DNA of 13,526 nt from an uncultured Clostridia bacterium (GCA_934132805.1 CAKPAB010000036.1:1-13526), one strand, 5' to 3'; positions 4,994-13,337 are shown, counted from the first letter of the stretch. Notes: a model not told the origin generated them from the sequence alone. Numbers and translations: made by a program.

Positions 4994-7231
4994 ATGAAAT
5001 TTGAACAATGGAACAAATTCAAAACAGGAGACTGGCAATACGAAATAAACGTAAGAGACTTTATACAAAACAACTACACACCATATGAAGGAGATGCTAG
5101 TTTCTTAAAAGGAACAACAGAAAAAACACAAAAACTATGGAACGAAGTACTAGAACTATACAAAAAAGAAAAAGAATCAAATGGAGGAGTACTAGACATA
5201 GATACAAAAACAGTATCAACAGTAGCCGCACATGAAGCAGGATACATCGACAAAGACTTAGAAGAAATTGTAGGTCTACAAACAGATGCACCTTTAAAAA
5301 GAGCAATTATGCCATTTGGAGGAATTCGTATCGTAGAAAAATCATGTGAAGCATATGGAAGAAAAGTAGACCCAGAAGTTGATAAAATTTTCCATACAAT
5401 AAGAAAAACTCACAATGACGGAGTTTTCAGTGTATACACACCTGATATAAGAGCCGCAAGAAGTAGCCATCTAATTACAGGGCTTCCTGACGGATATGGA
5501 CGTGGAAGAATTATAGGAGACTACAGAAGAGTTGCACTTTATGGTGTTGATGTTTTAATTGAAGAAAAGAAATCTGAATTAGAAACTCTAGATACTAACG
5601 AATTTACAGAAAATATCATTCGTGAAAGAGAAGAAATAAAAGAGCAAATCGACGCATTACAAGCATTAAAAGTAATGGCTGCAAAATATGGATATGATAT
5701 ATCTCAACCTGCATCAAATGCAAAAGAAGCAGTTCAATGGTTATACTTTGGATATTTAGGAGCAATAAAAGACCAAAATGGTGCTGCAATGAGTATTGGT
5801 AGAACATCAACATTCTTAGACATCTATTTTGAAAGAGATATGGCAAATGGAACATTAACAGAAGAACAAGTTCAAGAAATAATGGATCACTTTGTTATGA
5901 AATTAAGATTAGTTAGATTTTTAAGAACACCTGAATATAATGAATTATTCAGTGGAGACCCAGTTTGGGTAACAGAAAGTATTGGTGGTATGGGTATTGA
6001 TGGTAGAACATTAGTTACCAAAAACTCATTCAGAGTTTTACACACACTAGAAAACCTAGGGCCAGCACCAGAGCCAAACTTGACAGTATTATGGTCAACA
6101 AGATTACCAGAAGGCTTTAAAAGATACACAACAGATTTATCAATCAAAACATCATCAATTCAATATGAAAATGATGATTTAATGAGAATAACATTAGGAG
6201 ATGATTATGGAATAGCATGTTGCGTATCACCAATGAAAATTGGAAAACAAATGCAGTTCTTCGGTGCAAGAGCAAACTTAGCAAAAACATTGTTATATGC
6301 TATAAATGGTGGTAGAGATGAAATTTCTGGAAAACAAGTTACACCAAAATATGCTCCAATCACTTCTGAATATTTAGATTATGATGAAGTAATGGAAAAA
6401 TTTGACCAAATGATGGAATATGTTGCAAAAATTTATATAAAAGCATTAAATGCTATTCACTATATGCATGATAAATATTCATATGAAGCAATTGAAATGG
6501 CTTTACATGACAAAAATATTATAAGAACAATGGCATGTGGAATCGCTGGTTTATCAGTAGTTGCAGACTCACTATCAGCTATCAAATATGCAAAAGTAAA
6601 AGTTATAAGAGACGAAACAGGACTTGCAACAAACTACGAAATAGACGGAGACTTCCCAAAATTCGGCAATGATGACGAAAGAGTTGATGAAATTGCAGTA
6701 TATATTGTAAAAAGATTTTTATCAAAATTACAAAAACACCAAACATATAGAAATTCAAAACAAACATTATCAATACTAACAATAACATCAAATGTAGTTT
6801 ATGGTAAAAACACAGGAAACACACCAGATGGAAGAAAAGCCGGAGCCCCATTCGGACCTGGAGCAAACCCTCTACATGGTAGGGATACAAATGGAGCATT
6901 AGCAGTTATGAACTCAATTGCAAAACTTCCATTTGAAGAAGCAGAAGATGGTATTTCTTATACATTTTCAATAACACCTGGAACTCTTGGAAAAACTGAA
7001 GACGAAAGAGTTACAAATATGGTAAATATGTTAGATGGATACTTTAAACAAACAGGTCATCATATCAATGTAAATGTCTTTGATAGAAGCTTGTTGTTAG
7101 ATGCTATGGACCATCCAGAAAAATATCCACAACTTACAATTCGTGTTTCTGGTTATGCTGTTAACTTTACTAAATTAACAAGAGAACAACAATTAGATGT
7201 TATAAACAGAACTATTCACGAAAAAATTTAA
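4994..7231 (+). CDS. pflB: Formate C-acetyltransferase (pyruvate formate-lyase)
   Basis: This cytosolic glycyl-radical enzyme converts pyruvate plus CoA to acetyl-CoA plus formate during anaerobic growth. Its 745 residues are close to the usual 740-760. The catalytic cysteine pair is C409-C410 in IACCVSPM. The radical site is G720 in RVSGYAVNF near the C-terminus. PFL-type landmarks include GRGRIIGDYRR (about 169-179) and NTPDGRKAGAPFGPGANPLHGRD in the last quarter. Both catalytic motifs argue for true PFL rather than a diol dehydratase or another glycyl-radical paralogue. SD AGGAGG lies 7 nt before the ATG. The activase pflA follows on the same strand after 94 nt. Codon choice is uneven: several stretches, notably the first ~100 codons, favour A-ending and C-ending codons (ATA, CTA, AAC, TAC, GAC), unlike the T-ending preference of its neighbours. 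Confidence 0.98.
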   Translation: MKFEQWNKFKTGDWQYEINVRDFIQNNYTPYEGDASFLKGTTEKTQKLWNEVLELYKKEKESNGGVLDIDTKTVSTVAAHEAGYIDKDLEEIVGLQTDAPLKRAIMPFGGIRIVEKSCEAYGRKVDPEVDKIFHTIRKTHNDGVFSVYTPDIRAARSSHLITGLPDGYGRGRIIGDYRRVALYGVDVLIEEKKSELETLDTNEFTENIIREREEIKEQIDALQALKVMAAKYGYDISQPASNAKEAVQWLYFGYLGAIKDQNGAAMSIGRTSTFLDIYFERDMANGTLTEEQVQEIMDHFVMKLRLVRFLRTPEYNELFSGDPVWVTESIGGMGIDGRTLVTKNSFRVLHTLENLGPAPEPNLTVLWSTRLPEGFKRYTTDLSIKTSSIQYENDDLMRITLGDDYGIACCVSPMKIGKQMQFFGARANLAKTLLYAINGGRDEISGKQVTPKYAPITSEYLDYDEVMEKFDQMMEYVAKIYIKALNAIHYMHDKYSYEAIEMALHDKNIIRTMACGIAGLSVVADSLSAIKYAKVKVIRDETGLATNYEIDGDFPKFGNDDERVDEIAVYIVKRFLSKLQKHQTYRNSKQTLSILTITSNVVYGKNTGNTPDGRKAGAPFGPGANPLHGRDTNGALAVMNSIAKLPFEEAEDGISYTFSITPGTLGKTEDERVTNMVNMLDGYFKQTGHHINVNVFDRSLLLDAMDHPEKYPQLTIRVSGYAVNFTKLTREQQLDVINRTIHEKI

Positions 7232-7241
7232 TTTTTAAAAT

Positions 7242-7298
7242 GGGATTGGGGACGGATCTCTAATCCCTAAATTTTTTTCAAAATTAAAGTCCGTCCCC
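7242..7298 (+). repeat. REP/MITE-like GC-rich inverted-repeat element between pflB and pflA
   Basis: A locally GC-rich patch (about 40%) starts 10 bp after the pflB stop. GGGGACGGA (7248-7256) is perfectly complementary to TCCGTCCCC (7290-7298). A second pair, GGGATT (7242-7247) with AATCCC (7262-7267), is interleaved with the first. The core GGGGACGGATCTCTAATCCC resembles, from memory, the dispersed GGGGACGGTTCT-type repeats seen between genes in many Clostridia. It could cap and protect the pflB 3' end or reduce read-through into pflA. Family membership is recalled, not tested. Confidence 0.6.
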
Positions 7299-7325
7299 TA
7301 TTTCCGAAATTTTTAGGAGAATAAC

Positions 7326-8063
7326 ATGGATAAAAAAGATATTGATTTAAAATACTATGCAAAAGTTCATTCAATAGAATCATTTGGAACAGTAGATGGT
7401 CCTGGAATACGATTTGTTTTATTTTTGCAGGGTTGTCATTTACAGTGCAAATACTGCCATAACCGCGATACCTGGGACATAAACGGTGGCCAATATAAAT
7501 CATTGGATGATATATTTGAAAAAATAATAAAATATAAAAATTACATTTGCCCTAATGGCGGAGTCACAGTTACTGGTGGTGAGCCTTTATTACAAGTTAA
7601 ATTTTTAATAGAGTTATTTGAAAAATTAAAAAAGGAAAATATTCACACTTGTATTGATACATCAGGAATGGTTGCATTAACTTCTGATATAAAAAAACTA
7701 CTTTCTCTTACAGATTTAGTTTTGTTAGATATTAAACAAATTAATTCAGAAAAGTGTAAAAAACTAGTTGGATTTAGCAATAAAAAAGAACTTGCTTTTG
7801 CAAGATATTTAAGTGACAACAATATTCATATGTGGCTAAGACAAGTTATTGTTCCTGGATATACTGACGATGAAAACGACTTATTACAACTTAAAAGTTT
7901 TATTTCAACTTTAAATTGTGTTGACAAAGTTGAACTTCTTCCATACCATGATATGGGGAGATATAAATGGGAAAAACTCGGATTAAATTATGAATTAGAT
8001 GGTGTTCGAGTTGCAAATGATGATGATATTAAAAGAGCAAAAAAAATTCTAGGTATTTCCTAG
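7326..8063 (+). CDS. pflA: Pyruvate formate-lyase activating enzyme (radical SAM)
   Basis: PflA is a radical-SAM activase that abstracts hydrogen from the PflB glycine (G720 of the neighbour) using a [4Fe-4S] cluster and SAM. The 245 residues match the family. The cluster motif is CxxxCxxC at C37-C41-C44 (GCHLQCKYCHN), preceded by GTVDGPGIRF (21-30), a PflA hallmark. The SAM-binding GGEPL motif is at about 84-88 (VTVTGGEPLLQ). LLPYHDMGRYKWEKLG near the C-terminus is also typical. There is no ferredoxin-type insert, which fits PflA rather than the larger activases of other glycyl-radical enzymes. SD AGGAG (7315-7319) precedes the ATG. Its TAG stop lies inside the terminator stem. It is probably co-transcribed with pflB across the inverted-repeat element. 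Confidence 0.97.
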   Translation: MDKKDIDLKYYAKVHSIESFGTVDGPGIRFVLFLQGCHLQCKYCHNRDTWDINGGQYKSLDDIFEKIIKYKNYICPNGGVTVTGGEPLLQVKFLIELFEKLKKENIHTCIDTSGMVALTSDIKKLLSLTDLVLLDIKQINSEKCKKLVGFSNKKELAFARYLSDNNIHMWLRQVIVPGYTDDENDLLQLKSFISTLNCVDKVELLPYHDMGRYKWEKLGLNYELDGVRVANDDDIKRAKKILGIS

Positions 8064-8071
8064 AATTTTTT
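8041..8071. terminator. Bidirectional terminator between pflA and the convergent operon
   Basis: A 13-bp stem pairs 8041-8053 with 8059-8071 around the loop TATTT. The core is TTCTAGG/CCTAGAA flanked by A and T runs, so it works in both directions: six T end the plus copy, and eight T follow on the minus strand. The pflA stop TAG (8061-8063) is within the 3' arm. The remaining gap to 8139 shows only a TTAAGCTTAA palindrome (8103-8112) of no clear role. Confidence 0.85.
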
Positions 8072-8139
8072 ATTACATTTATTCATAAAAATTTTTCTCT
8101 AATTAAGCTTAAATTATATCTATATAGAAAACTCAAAAA

Positions 8140-9072
8140 TTATCCTAACAATTTAAGTTCAACATTCTCCATTTTATATTTGCCATCAACTAATTTAAAT
8201 TCAACCAAAGTATCATCTAATGTATCTTTATTTTGCCTTAAATCTGTAGTGAATAGTAATTTGATTTTTGGAATTTCAACATTATTAGTTACAATCTCTC
8301 TAAAGCATTCTGCCATATGTTTTTCATCCTCACAAACAAAAATCAATTGAGGTAAACTCATAAATCCAGAATCTCCTGGTTGGAAATTCTCATAAAAATC
8401 TTTATATAAATTCATTCTTTCTACTAGTTTCTTTTTCCAGTCTGTTTCTCTTCTAACAACTTCAAATAAAAATTGAATTGATTTATTATTTTTTGTAAGT
8501 TTTACAGAGCCTCCAGTACCTTTAAATATCTTTCCAGCTGTTTTAGCAGTAATTGCCGGCTTAACAACATAACTGTCAAATGCTTTTACTTTTCTTAAAT
8601 ATGCAATTAATACTTGATTTCCTGCTAATCTCTTTTTAATCATTGGAACTGGTTTTGTATTATCAGAAGGTTGCCATTTACATTCAACTTCTTTTGATGT
8701 TAACAAATATTTTCCCATTTTTTCCAAGCAATAAATTCTATAAATACCTTTTCCTTCTTCAGATGTAAAATAATATCTAGTTAATATTTTAGATTTTACT
8801 AGTGCGTCCAATTTATTATTTAACTTATCTTGAGATTTAGGGTCTATTCCTTTTATCTCTAACATTTGATATAATTGTCTTGATGTTATAAATTCAAATT
8901 CATTTACTAAGTCTAATATAGCAAAATGAATATCTGTAATATGTCCTATGTTTATCTTATGTACAATTTGGTTCATTGAAACATAGCCATCTTTACCATC
9001 AAAAGTCTTTATTTCTCCTTCTCTAATTGCAAATGGTGATACTTGTGCTTTTATTTCATTATCTTTAACCAT
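8140..9072 (-). CDS. Winged-helix protein resembling replication-relaxation family
   Basis: I do not recognise this 310-residue protein with certainty. Residues about 45-125 look like a winged helix: HITDIHFAILDLVNEFEFITSRQLYQML is followed by a second helical part and the beta-wing ILTRYYFTSEEGKGIYRIYCLEKMG. Residues 160-280 look like an alpha/beta domain: strand FLFEVVRRET with E204, helix DWKKKLVERMNLYKDFYE, then PQLIFVCEDE and KIKLLFTTD. The E...W..K...Y pattern after a strand followed by a hydrophobic strand resembles replication-relaxation (Replic_Relax, MobC-like) proteins of plasmids and integrative elements. No relaxase, integrase or other conjugation gene is nearby. SD AAGGAGG supports the start. 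It is the last gene of the minus-strand operon, 45 nt after the S1-domain gene. Family assignment is tentative. Confidence 0.55.
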   Translation of the reverse strand: MVKDNEIKAQVSPFAIREGEIKTFDGKDGYVSMNQIVHKINIGHITDIHFAILDLVNEFEFITSRQLYQMLEIKGIDPKSQDKLNNKLDALVKSKILTRYYFTSEEGKGIYRIYCLEKMGKYLLTSKEVECKWQPSDNTKPVPMIKKRLAGNQVLIAYLRKVKAFDSYVVKPAITAKTAGKIFKGTGGSVKLTKNNKSIQFLFEVVRRETDWKKKLVERMNLYKDFYENFQPGDSGFMSLPQLIFVCEDEKHMAECFREIVTNNVEIPKIKLLFTTDLRQNKDTLDDTLVEFKLVDGKYKMENVELKLLG

Positions 9073-9117
9073 TTTAAATTCCTCCTTTAAATAATAAATT
9101 TTTATTATTTTTAATAA

Positions 9118-9885
9118 TTATATAATAACTAATTTTACCTTTTTCTTATCATAATCAATTTTTTTAATATGTATGTCAACATATTCTCCATACTTTAGTC
9201 CCTCTTTATATTCTGCCATTCCAACTAAATTAGGTGTTAACTCTATAAAAATGCCATTTTTATTTTTCTCTGTTTCTCTAACAATTCCTTTGACATTCAT
9301 ACCTGCTGAAAATTTATCTGCATTTTCTTTCCAAGTTCCCAAAGTTGCTTTATATGATAAGTTTATTTTTCCAGTCTCCCTATCTATAGATTTTACCACA
9401 ATTTTGACATTTTGTCCAATTTTTAGTCGTTCATATGGTGATTTTATTCTTGCAACAGATAAATCTTCAATATATGCCAAACCTACAACTCCTCCACCTA
9501 TATCTATAAAGGCCCCATATGGAGTAATATTTTTTACAATTCCATTTATACAATCTCCATCTTTTAAATCCTTCTTTACTGAATTTAAAACCTCTTTTTG
9601 AACTGCTTTTCTTGAAAAAATTAGCTTTTCACCATTTTTTTCTTTAAACTTAAATTGTACAAATTTATGAACTTTTCCTTCACATAGATTTGCTTTTGGC
9701 ATACCATTTTTATCTATATTTATTGCTTCTATTTCATTTCTAGGAATTATACCTTCAATTCCATTTTTTAGCTCTACATGCAAATTATAATTTTCATCAC
9801 ATTTTGTTACTATTCCTTGCAAAATATCTTGTTCTTCTAGTTCTCTATCTTTCCATCCTTCTGGAAAAAATTTGAATATGCTCAT
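9118..9885 (-). CDS. Three-S1-domain RNA-binding protein
   Basis: This is a 255-residue cytosolic protein made almost wholly of OB-fold S1 domains at about 18-93, 109-179 and 194-255. The middle domain is canonical: GDCINGIVKNITPYGAFIDIGGGVVGLAYIEDLS followed by KIGQNVKIVVKSIDRETGKINLSYK. The first and third are divergent, and the third ends the protein abruptly (KKVKLVII). It resembles the S1-like proteins of Clostridia rather than full ribosomal S1 (4-6 domains) and carries no catalytic domain. A role in mRNA binding, translation or RNA turnover is inferred from fold only. SD AAGGAGA precedes the ATG at 9885. It sits 70 nt downstream of the rluB-like gene, and the gap shows no convincing promoter, so it is probably part of the same operon. 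Confidence 0.85.
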   Translation of the reverse strand: MSIFKFFPEGWKDRELEEQDILQGIVTKCDENYNLHVELKNGIEGIIPRNEIEAINIDKNGMPKANLCEGKVHKFVQFKFKEKNGEKLIFSRKAVQKEVLNSVKKDLKDGDCINGIVKNITPYGAFIDIGGGVVGLAYIEDLSVARIKSPYERLKIGQNVKIVVKSIDRETGKINLSYKATLGTWKENADKFSAGMNVKGIVRETEKNKNGIFIELTPNLVGMAEYKEGLKYGEYVDIHIKKIDYDKKKVKLVII

Positions 9886-9956
9886 TTGTTTCTCCTTCTT
9901 TTTTCATTAGTTTTATTTTCAAATACTTTAGTACGTAAATATATATTTCTAAAATT

Positions 9957-10679
9957 TTATTTCAAGATTTTTTTCACTTCAAAATCTTTTAAATATCTCC
10001 AATTTCCCAATTTTAAATCTTTAACTCCAATATCTCCAATTTTACTTCTATGCAAGGCAATTACTTTACTCCCAACAGCTTCACACATTTTTCTAACCTG
10101 TCTATTTTTACCTTCATGAATTGTTATTTCCAACCTAGAAATATCCTTCTCAACATCAGTTTTCAAAATTTTAACTTTAGCCGGTCTTGTTACATAATCT
10201 TCAATTTCTACACCATTTCGCAATTTATCAACAGCATCATTTTGAATTATTCCTCGTAATGTTACAGTATATGTTTTAGTAATTTCATGCTTTGGATGTG
10301 TAACTTTATAAACAAAATCTCCATCGTTTGTCAAAATTAATGCTCCTGATGTATACATATCAAGCCTTCCAACAGGAACTACTCTTTCCTTTACCTTAAC
10401 TAAATCCAAAACAGAATCTCTATCAAATTGGTCTTTTGCTGTTGTCACATATCCTATTGGTTTATTTAATAATATATATACAAATTTTCCTGAATTCTCA
10501 ACTAATTTTCCACAATACTCAACTTTATCTACATATGGTGTTATTTTTGTTCCTAATTCTGTTACAATCTTTCCATTAACAGAAATTTTACCTTCCAAAA
10601 TTAATTCTTCACATTTTCTTCTTGAAGCAATTCCGCTATTCGCTAAATATTTTTGTAATCTTACTTTTTCTTCTTCCAT
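9957..10679 (-). CDS. rluB: RluB/RsuA-family pseudouridine synthase
   Basis: This enzyme isomerises specific uridines of rRNA to pseudouridine. The 240 residues comprise an N-terminal S4 RNA-binding domain (about 5-62: RLQKYLANSGIASRRKCEELILEGKISVNG) and the RsuA-type catalytic domain. The catalytic Asp is D107 in GRLDMYTSGALILTNDG (104-120). KPIGYVTT (73-80) and EGKNRQVRKMCEAVG near 195-208 are family marks. In B. subtilis and most Firmicutes the single RsuA-family member of this length is RluB-like, acting on 23S rRNA, so that name is preferred. It starts 11 nt after the rluD-like stop and is clearly in one transcript with it. Its own SD is weak (AAGG at 9 nt, GGAG too close), which fits translational coupling. 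Substrate position is inferred. Confidence 0.9.
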   Translation of the reverse strand: MEEEKVRLQKYLANSGIASRRKCEELILEGKISVNGKIVTELGTKITPYVDKVEYCGKLVENSGKFVYILLNKPIGYVTTAKDQFDRDSVLDLVKVKERVVPVGRLDMYTSGALILTNDGDFVYKVTHPKHEITKTYTVTLRGIIQNDAVDKLRNGVEIEDYVTRPAKVKILKTDVEKDISRLEITIHEGKNRQVRKMCEAVGSKVIALHRSKIGDIGVKDLKLGNWRYLKDFEVKKILK

Positions 10680-10690
10680 TCTCCAATACC

Positions 10691-11584
10691 TTAAAATTCC
10701 TTTAATATATTTTCAAAATATTCTGGTAATGGTGCTTCTATAAACATTTCTTTACCAGTAACAGGATGCTTAAACTTCAATGATTTTGCATGTAAACACT
10801 GACCTTTAACACCCCACTCATTTTTTCCATTTGAATAAGTAGTATCCCCAACTACCGGATAACCTATTTGAGATAAATGCACTCTAATCTGATGAGTTCT
10901 TCCTGTTTCTATTTTAACTTCTAGTAATGTATAATTACCAAACCTTTCTAAAACTTTAAAATGAGTTACAGCATTTTTACCATTTTTATTAACAGCCATT
11001 TTCTTTCTATCTTTTGTACTTCTACCAATTGGCATATTTATAGTTGCTTCCTCTTCTTTTACAAATCCCTTAACCAATGCAATATATGTTTTCTCTACCT
11101 CATGATTTTTAATCTGTTCACTCATATTAATATGTGCCTTATCATTTTTTGCAATTACTATAACTCCTGAAGTATCTTTATCTAATCTATGCACTATTCC
11201 TGGTCTTATTTCTCCACCAATTCCTGATAGTGAATCTTTACAAATAGCCATTACAGCATTTACTAGTGTGCCATCCAAGTTTCCATTTGCTGGATGCACA
11301 ACCATCCCTTTTTGTTTATTTACAACTATTATATCATTATCTTCATATAAAACATCTATTGGTATATCTTGGGCCTCTAAAGAAATTTCTTTCGGAATTT
11401 CTTTTTCAACCTCTATTTTATCATCTTTTTGCACTCTATATGCAACTTTTGTTTTTTTATCATTTACTAACACTTTTTCGTTTTCCACCATTTTTTGAAT
11501 ATGTGCTCTAGAATATTCTGTTTTCCCTGCTAAAAATACATCTACTCTTTTTCCTACATCTTTTTCATTTACTTTAATTCTCAA
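10691..11584 (-). CDS. rluD: RluA-family pseudouridine synthase (RluD-like)
   Basis: This is an rRNA pseudouridine synthase of the RluA family. Its 297 residues include an N-terminal S4 domain (about 12-60) and a catalytic domain with the motif RPGIVHRLDKDTSGVIVIAK, catalytic D135. The flanking marks IIVVNKQKGMVVHPANGN (85-102) and ETGRTHQIRVHLSQIGYPVVGD near 226-247 are classic. The S4-containing RluD (YlyB) type is the best match; in E. coli RluD modifies helix 69 of 23S rRNA, and the exact sites here are inferred. The start is TTG (11584-11582) with AGAGGA 9 nt upstream, giving MRIKVNEKDVGKRVD. In many Firmicutes this gene follows lspA; here it follows a large GT-C-like membrane gene by 26 nt. 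Confidence 0.95.
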   Translation of the reverse strand: MRIKVNEKDVGKRVDVFLAGKTEYSRAHIQKMVENEKVLVNDKKTKVAYRVQKDDKIEVEKEIPKEISLEAQDIPIDVLYEDNDIIVVNKQKGMVVHPANGNLDGTLVNAVMAICKDSLSGIGGEIRPGIVHRLDKDTSGVIVIAKNDKAHINMSEQIKNHEVEKTYIALVKGFVKEEEATINMPIGRSTKDRKKMAVNKNGKNAVTHFKVLERFGNYTLLEVKIETGRTHQIRVHLSQIGYPVVGDTTYSNGKNEWGVKGQCLHAKSLKFKHPVTGKEMFIEAPLPEYFENILKEF

Positions 11585-11599
11585 ATTTACACTTCCTCT
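11582..11599 (-). promoter_or_regulatory. SD and TTG start of the rluD-like gene
   Basis: AGAGGA (11599-11594) lies 9 nt upstream of TTG (11584-11582). No ATG is available nearby that would keep the S4 domain complete. Confidence 0.7.
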
Positions 11600-11610
11600 T
11601 TATATTTGTT

Positions 11611-13305
11611 CTATTCATTTGCATTTAGTCTTTCATAAATTACAAAGTTATCATCTGAATACAATTCTTTATAATTACTATCATTTGTTTTTGTTATAAT
11701 CATATTTGTTTTTGATTTTTTTTCTAATATCACATGTGTTATATTATATTTTTTAAATGTATCTTCATAAAATTTTGATATAGATGAAGTATTTATGAAG
11801 TCAGAAAATATATCTTCATCTTTTTTTCCACTAAATTCTGGTGCATATAAATCTGCTCTAGAGTCTATAAACACCGGTATTCCTCTAAATAACATATAAC
11901 TTCCATAATTATATTCATTATAAAATTTAGCTGTAGTTAAATCTATATTTTCTAATATGTAATCACAAGCTGCTACTGGATATGAGCTTGTACTAACATA
12001 TTCATCTTCTAGCTTAGGTTTTATCATATTATATGAAAATATAGCTATCAATATAGTTAGTAATACTAATACTATGTTATTCTTAAAAACTTCATCAAAA
12101 TCTTTTAAACCTTGTTTTGTATATCTTGATACTAAATCTACTACAAGTCTAATTAATACAACTGACCCTATTAAAGCAAACATTGAAAATTGTCTTCTTG
12201 TTGAAAACATTAAATAACATAAACCACCTATCATAAACAAATCTGATAATTTTATTTTTGTTTTTGTAAAAATAAGTATTGCTAAAAATATTATTAAAGT
12301 GCACATTGCATTTGTATTGTTAATTAATGTTAATGGTAAATGTTCACTAATATTTTGTGTTGTATTTCCTTGCATTGTTTTATATAAATAAGTATATGGT
12401 GTATCTCCTAAAGGAGTAAGCAAACCTGTAAATGCACAGATAATCATTATAATTATTAAGCATTTTACACTATTATTTTTGTTTATTATTATTTTATATG
12501 CATTCTTATTTTTGTTTTCTCTTTTTGTCTTTATTTTTGCATTACTTTCTTCTAACTCATTTAATTTTATTTGTAATTCTTTTAGTCTTTCTAAATTATT
12601 TTTCTTTTGAGCTATTTTCATTTTGTGTTTTATTACTAATTTTTTAACTTTTTTATAAATAACTACATCTGAAATTATTGCTATAAAGTATTCTCCTATA
12701 TATGGTAAAAATAGTACAAAGAAAAATGGCCATGTTGCTACATGTAGATTTGCAATTAATGTTGATATTAGTATTAGCCCTATTCCATATCTTGCTTTTT
12801 TATTTTCTACAAATTTTTCTATACAATATATTTCCCAAATGAATAATATAAATGTTACAAGTTGCGCTCTTGCTGCAATATATGGCTTCATCACATATAT
12901 AACTCCAATTGTTGCTATAAATGAAAGTGGTTTTGATTTTGTTAGTTTTGAGTTTACTAAAAATACTGATATTCCCAATATTGCTGATAATATACATGTT
13001 ACTATATATATACCTTTAAATCCTGCTATTGCATATATAAAATATGTGCATAAGTCATATAACCAATGTGGATATGTATAACTTAAGTTTTCGTGCCATG
13101 AAAAGTGGTCCATCATATCTATTCCAGAATTTTTTATTAATTCTCCTATTTTTATCGTGTAATATGTGTCATTTTGTAACGTTACTGGCGTTACTGATAT
13201 GCAAAATATTGCTATTAAAATAATTGCTATTATTGCAAAATTGATGTTAAATTTTTTTTGCACTTTTAATTTGTTTTTTGTTTGATTTTTTTTGATTTTT
13301 TTCAT
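11611..13305 (-). CDS. Polytopic membrane protein, GT-C glycosyltransferase-like
   Basis: This 564-residue integral membrane protein has about ten predicted spans, including roughly 22-40, 84-117, 128-140, 147-163, 172-205, 280-297, 333-347, 355-390 and 408-427. After the first span comes QNDTYYTIKIGELI (44-57, Asp at 46) and DHFSWHENLSYTYPHWLYDL. An Asp in the first outer loop followed by this pattern is typical of GT-C lipid-linked-sugar glycosyltransferases and related uncharacterised bacterial proteins. The C-terminal outer domain (about 430-564) carries YNYGSYMLFRGIPVFIDSRADLY, a signature of the same group. A cytoplasmic Lys/Glu-rich, coiled-coil-like insert (about 215-278) splits the membrane domain. 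The ATG has SD AAGGAA-type upstream and a strong promoter, so it heads the operon. Donor and acceptor are unknown, and catalysis is inferred from topology and motifs only. Confidence 0.7.
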   Translation of the reverse strand: MKKIKKNQTKNKLKVQKKFNINFAIIAIILIAIFCISVTPVTLQNDTYYTIKIGELIKNSGIDMMDHFSWHENLSYTYPHWLYDLCTYFIYAIAGFKGIYIVTCILSAILGISVFLVNSKLTKSKPLSFIATIGVIYVMKPYIAARAQLVTFILFIWEIYCIEKFVENKKARYGIGLILISTLIANLHVATWPFFFVLFLPYIGEYFIAIISDVVIYKKVKKLVIKHKMKIAQKKNNLERLKELQIKLNELEESNAKIKTKRENKNKNAYKIIINKNNSVKCLIIIMIICAFTGLLTPLGDTPYTYLYKTMQGNTTQNISEHLPLTLINNTNAMCTLIIFLAILIFTKTKIKLSDLFMIGGLCYLMFSTRRQFSMFALIGSVVLIRLVVDLVSRYTKQGLKDFDEVFKNNIVLVLLTILIAIFSYNMIKPKLEDEYVSTSSYPVAACDYILENIDLTTAKFYNEYNYGSYMLFRGIPVFIDSRADLYAPEFSGKKDEDIFSDFINTSSISKFYEDTFKKYNITHVILEKKSKTNMIITKTNDSNYKELYSDDNFVIYERLNANE

Positions 13306-13337
13306 TTTATTTCCTTCCTGTTCTTATGTTTTTTTCT

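Noticed and set aside
9089..9110. 9-bp hairpin just before the SD of the wHTH gene
   Set aside because: It is made of A-U pairs only, in a very AT-rich gap, so it is probably not stable or meaningful.
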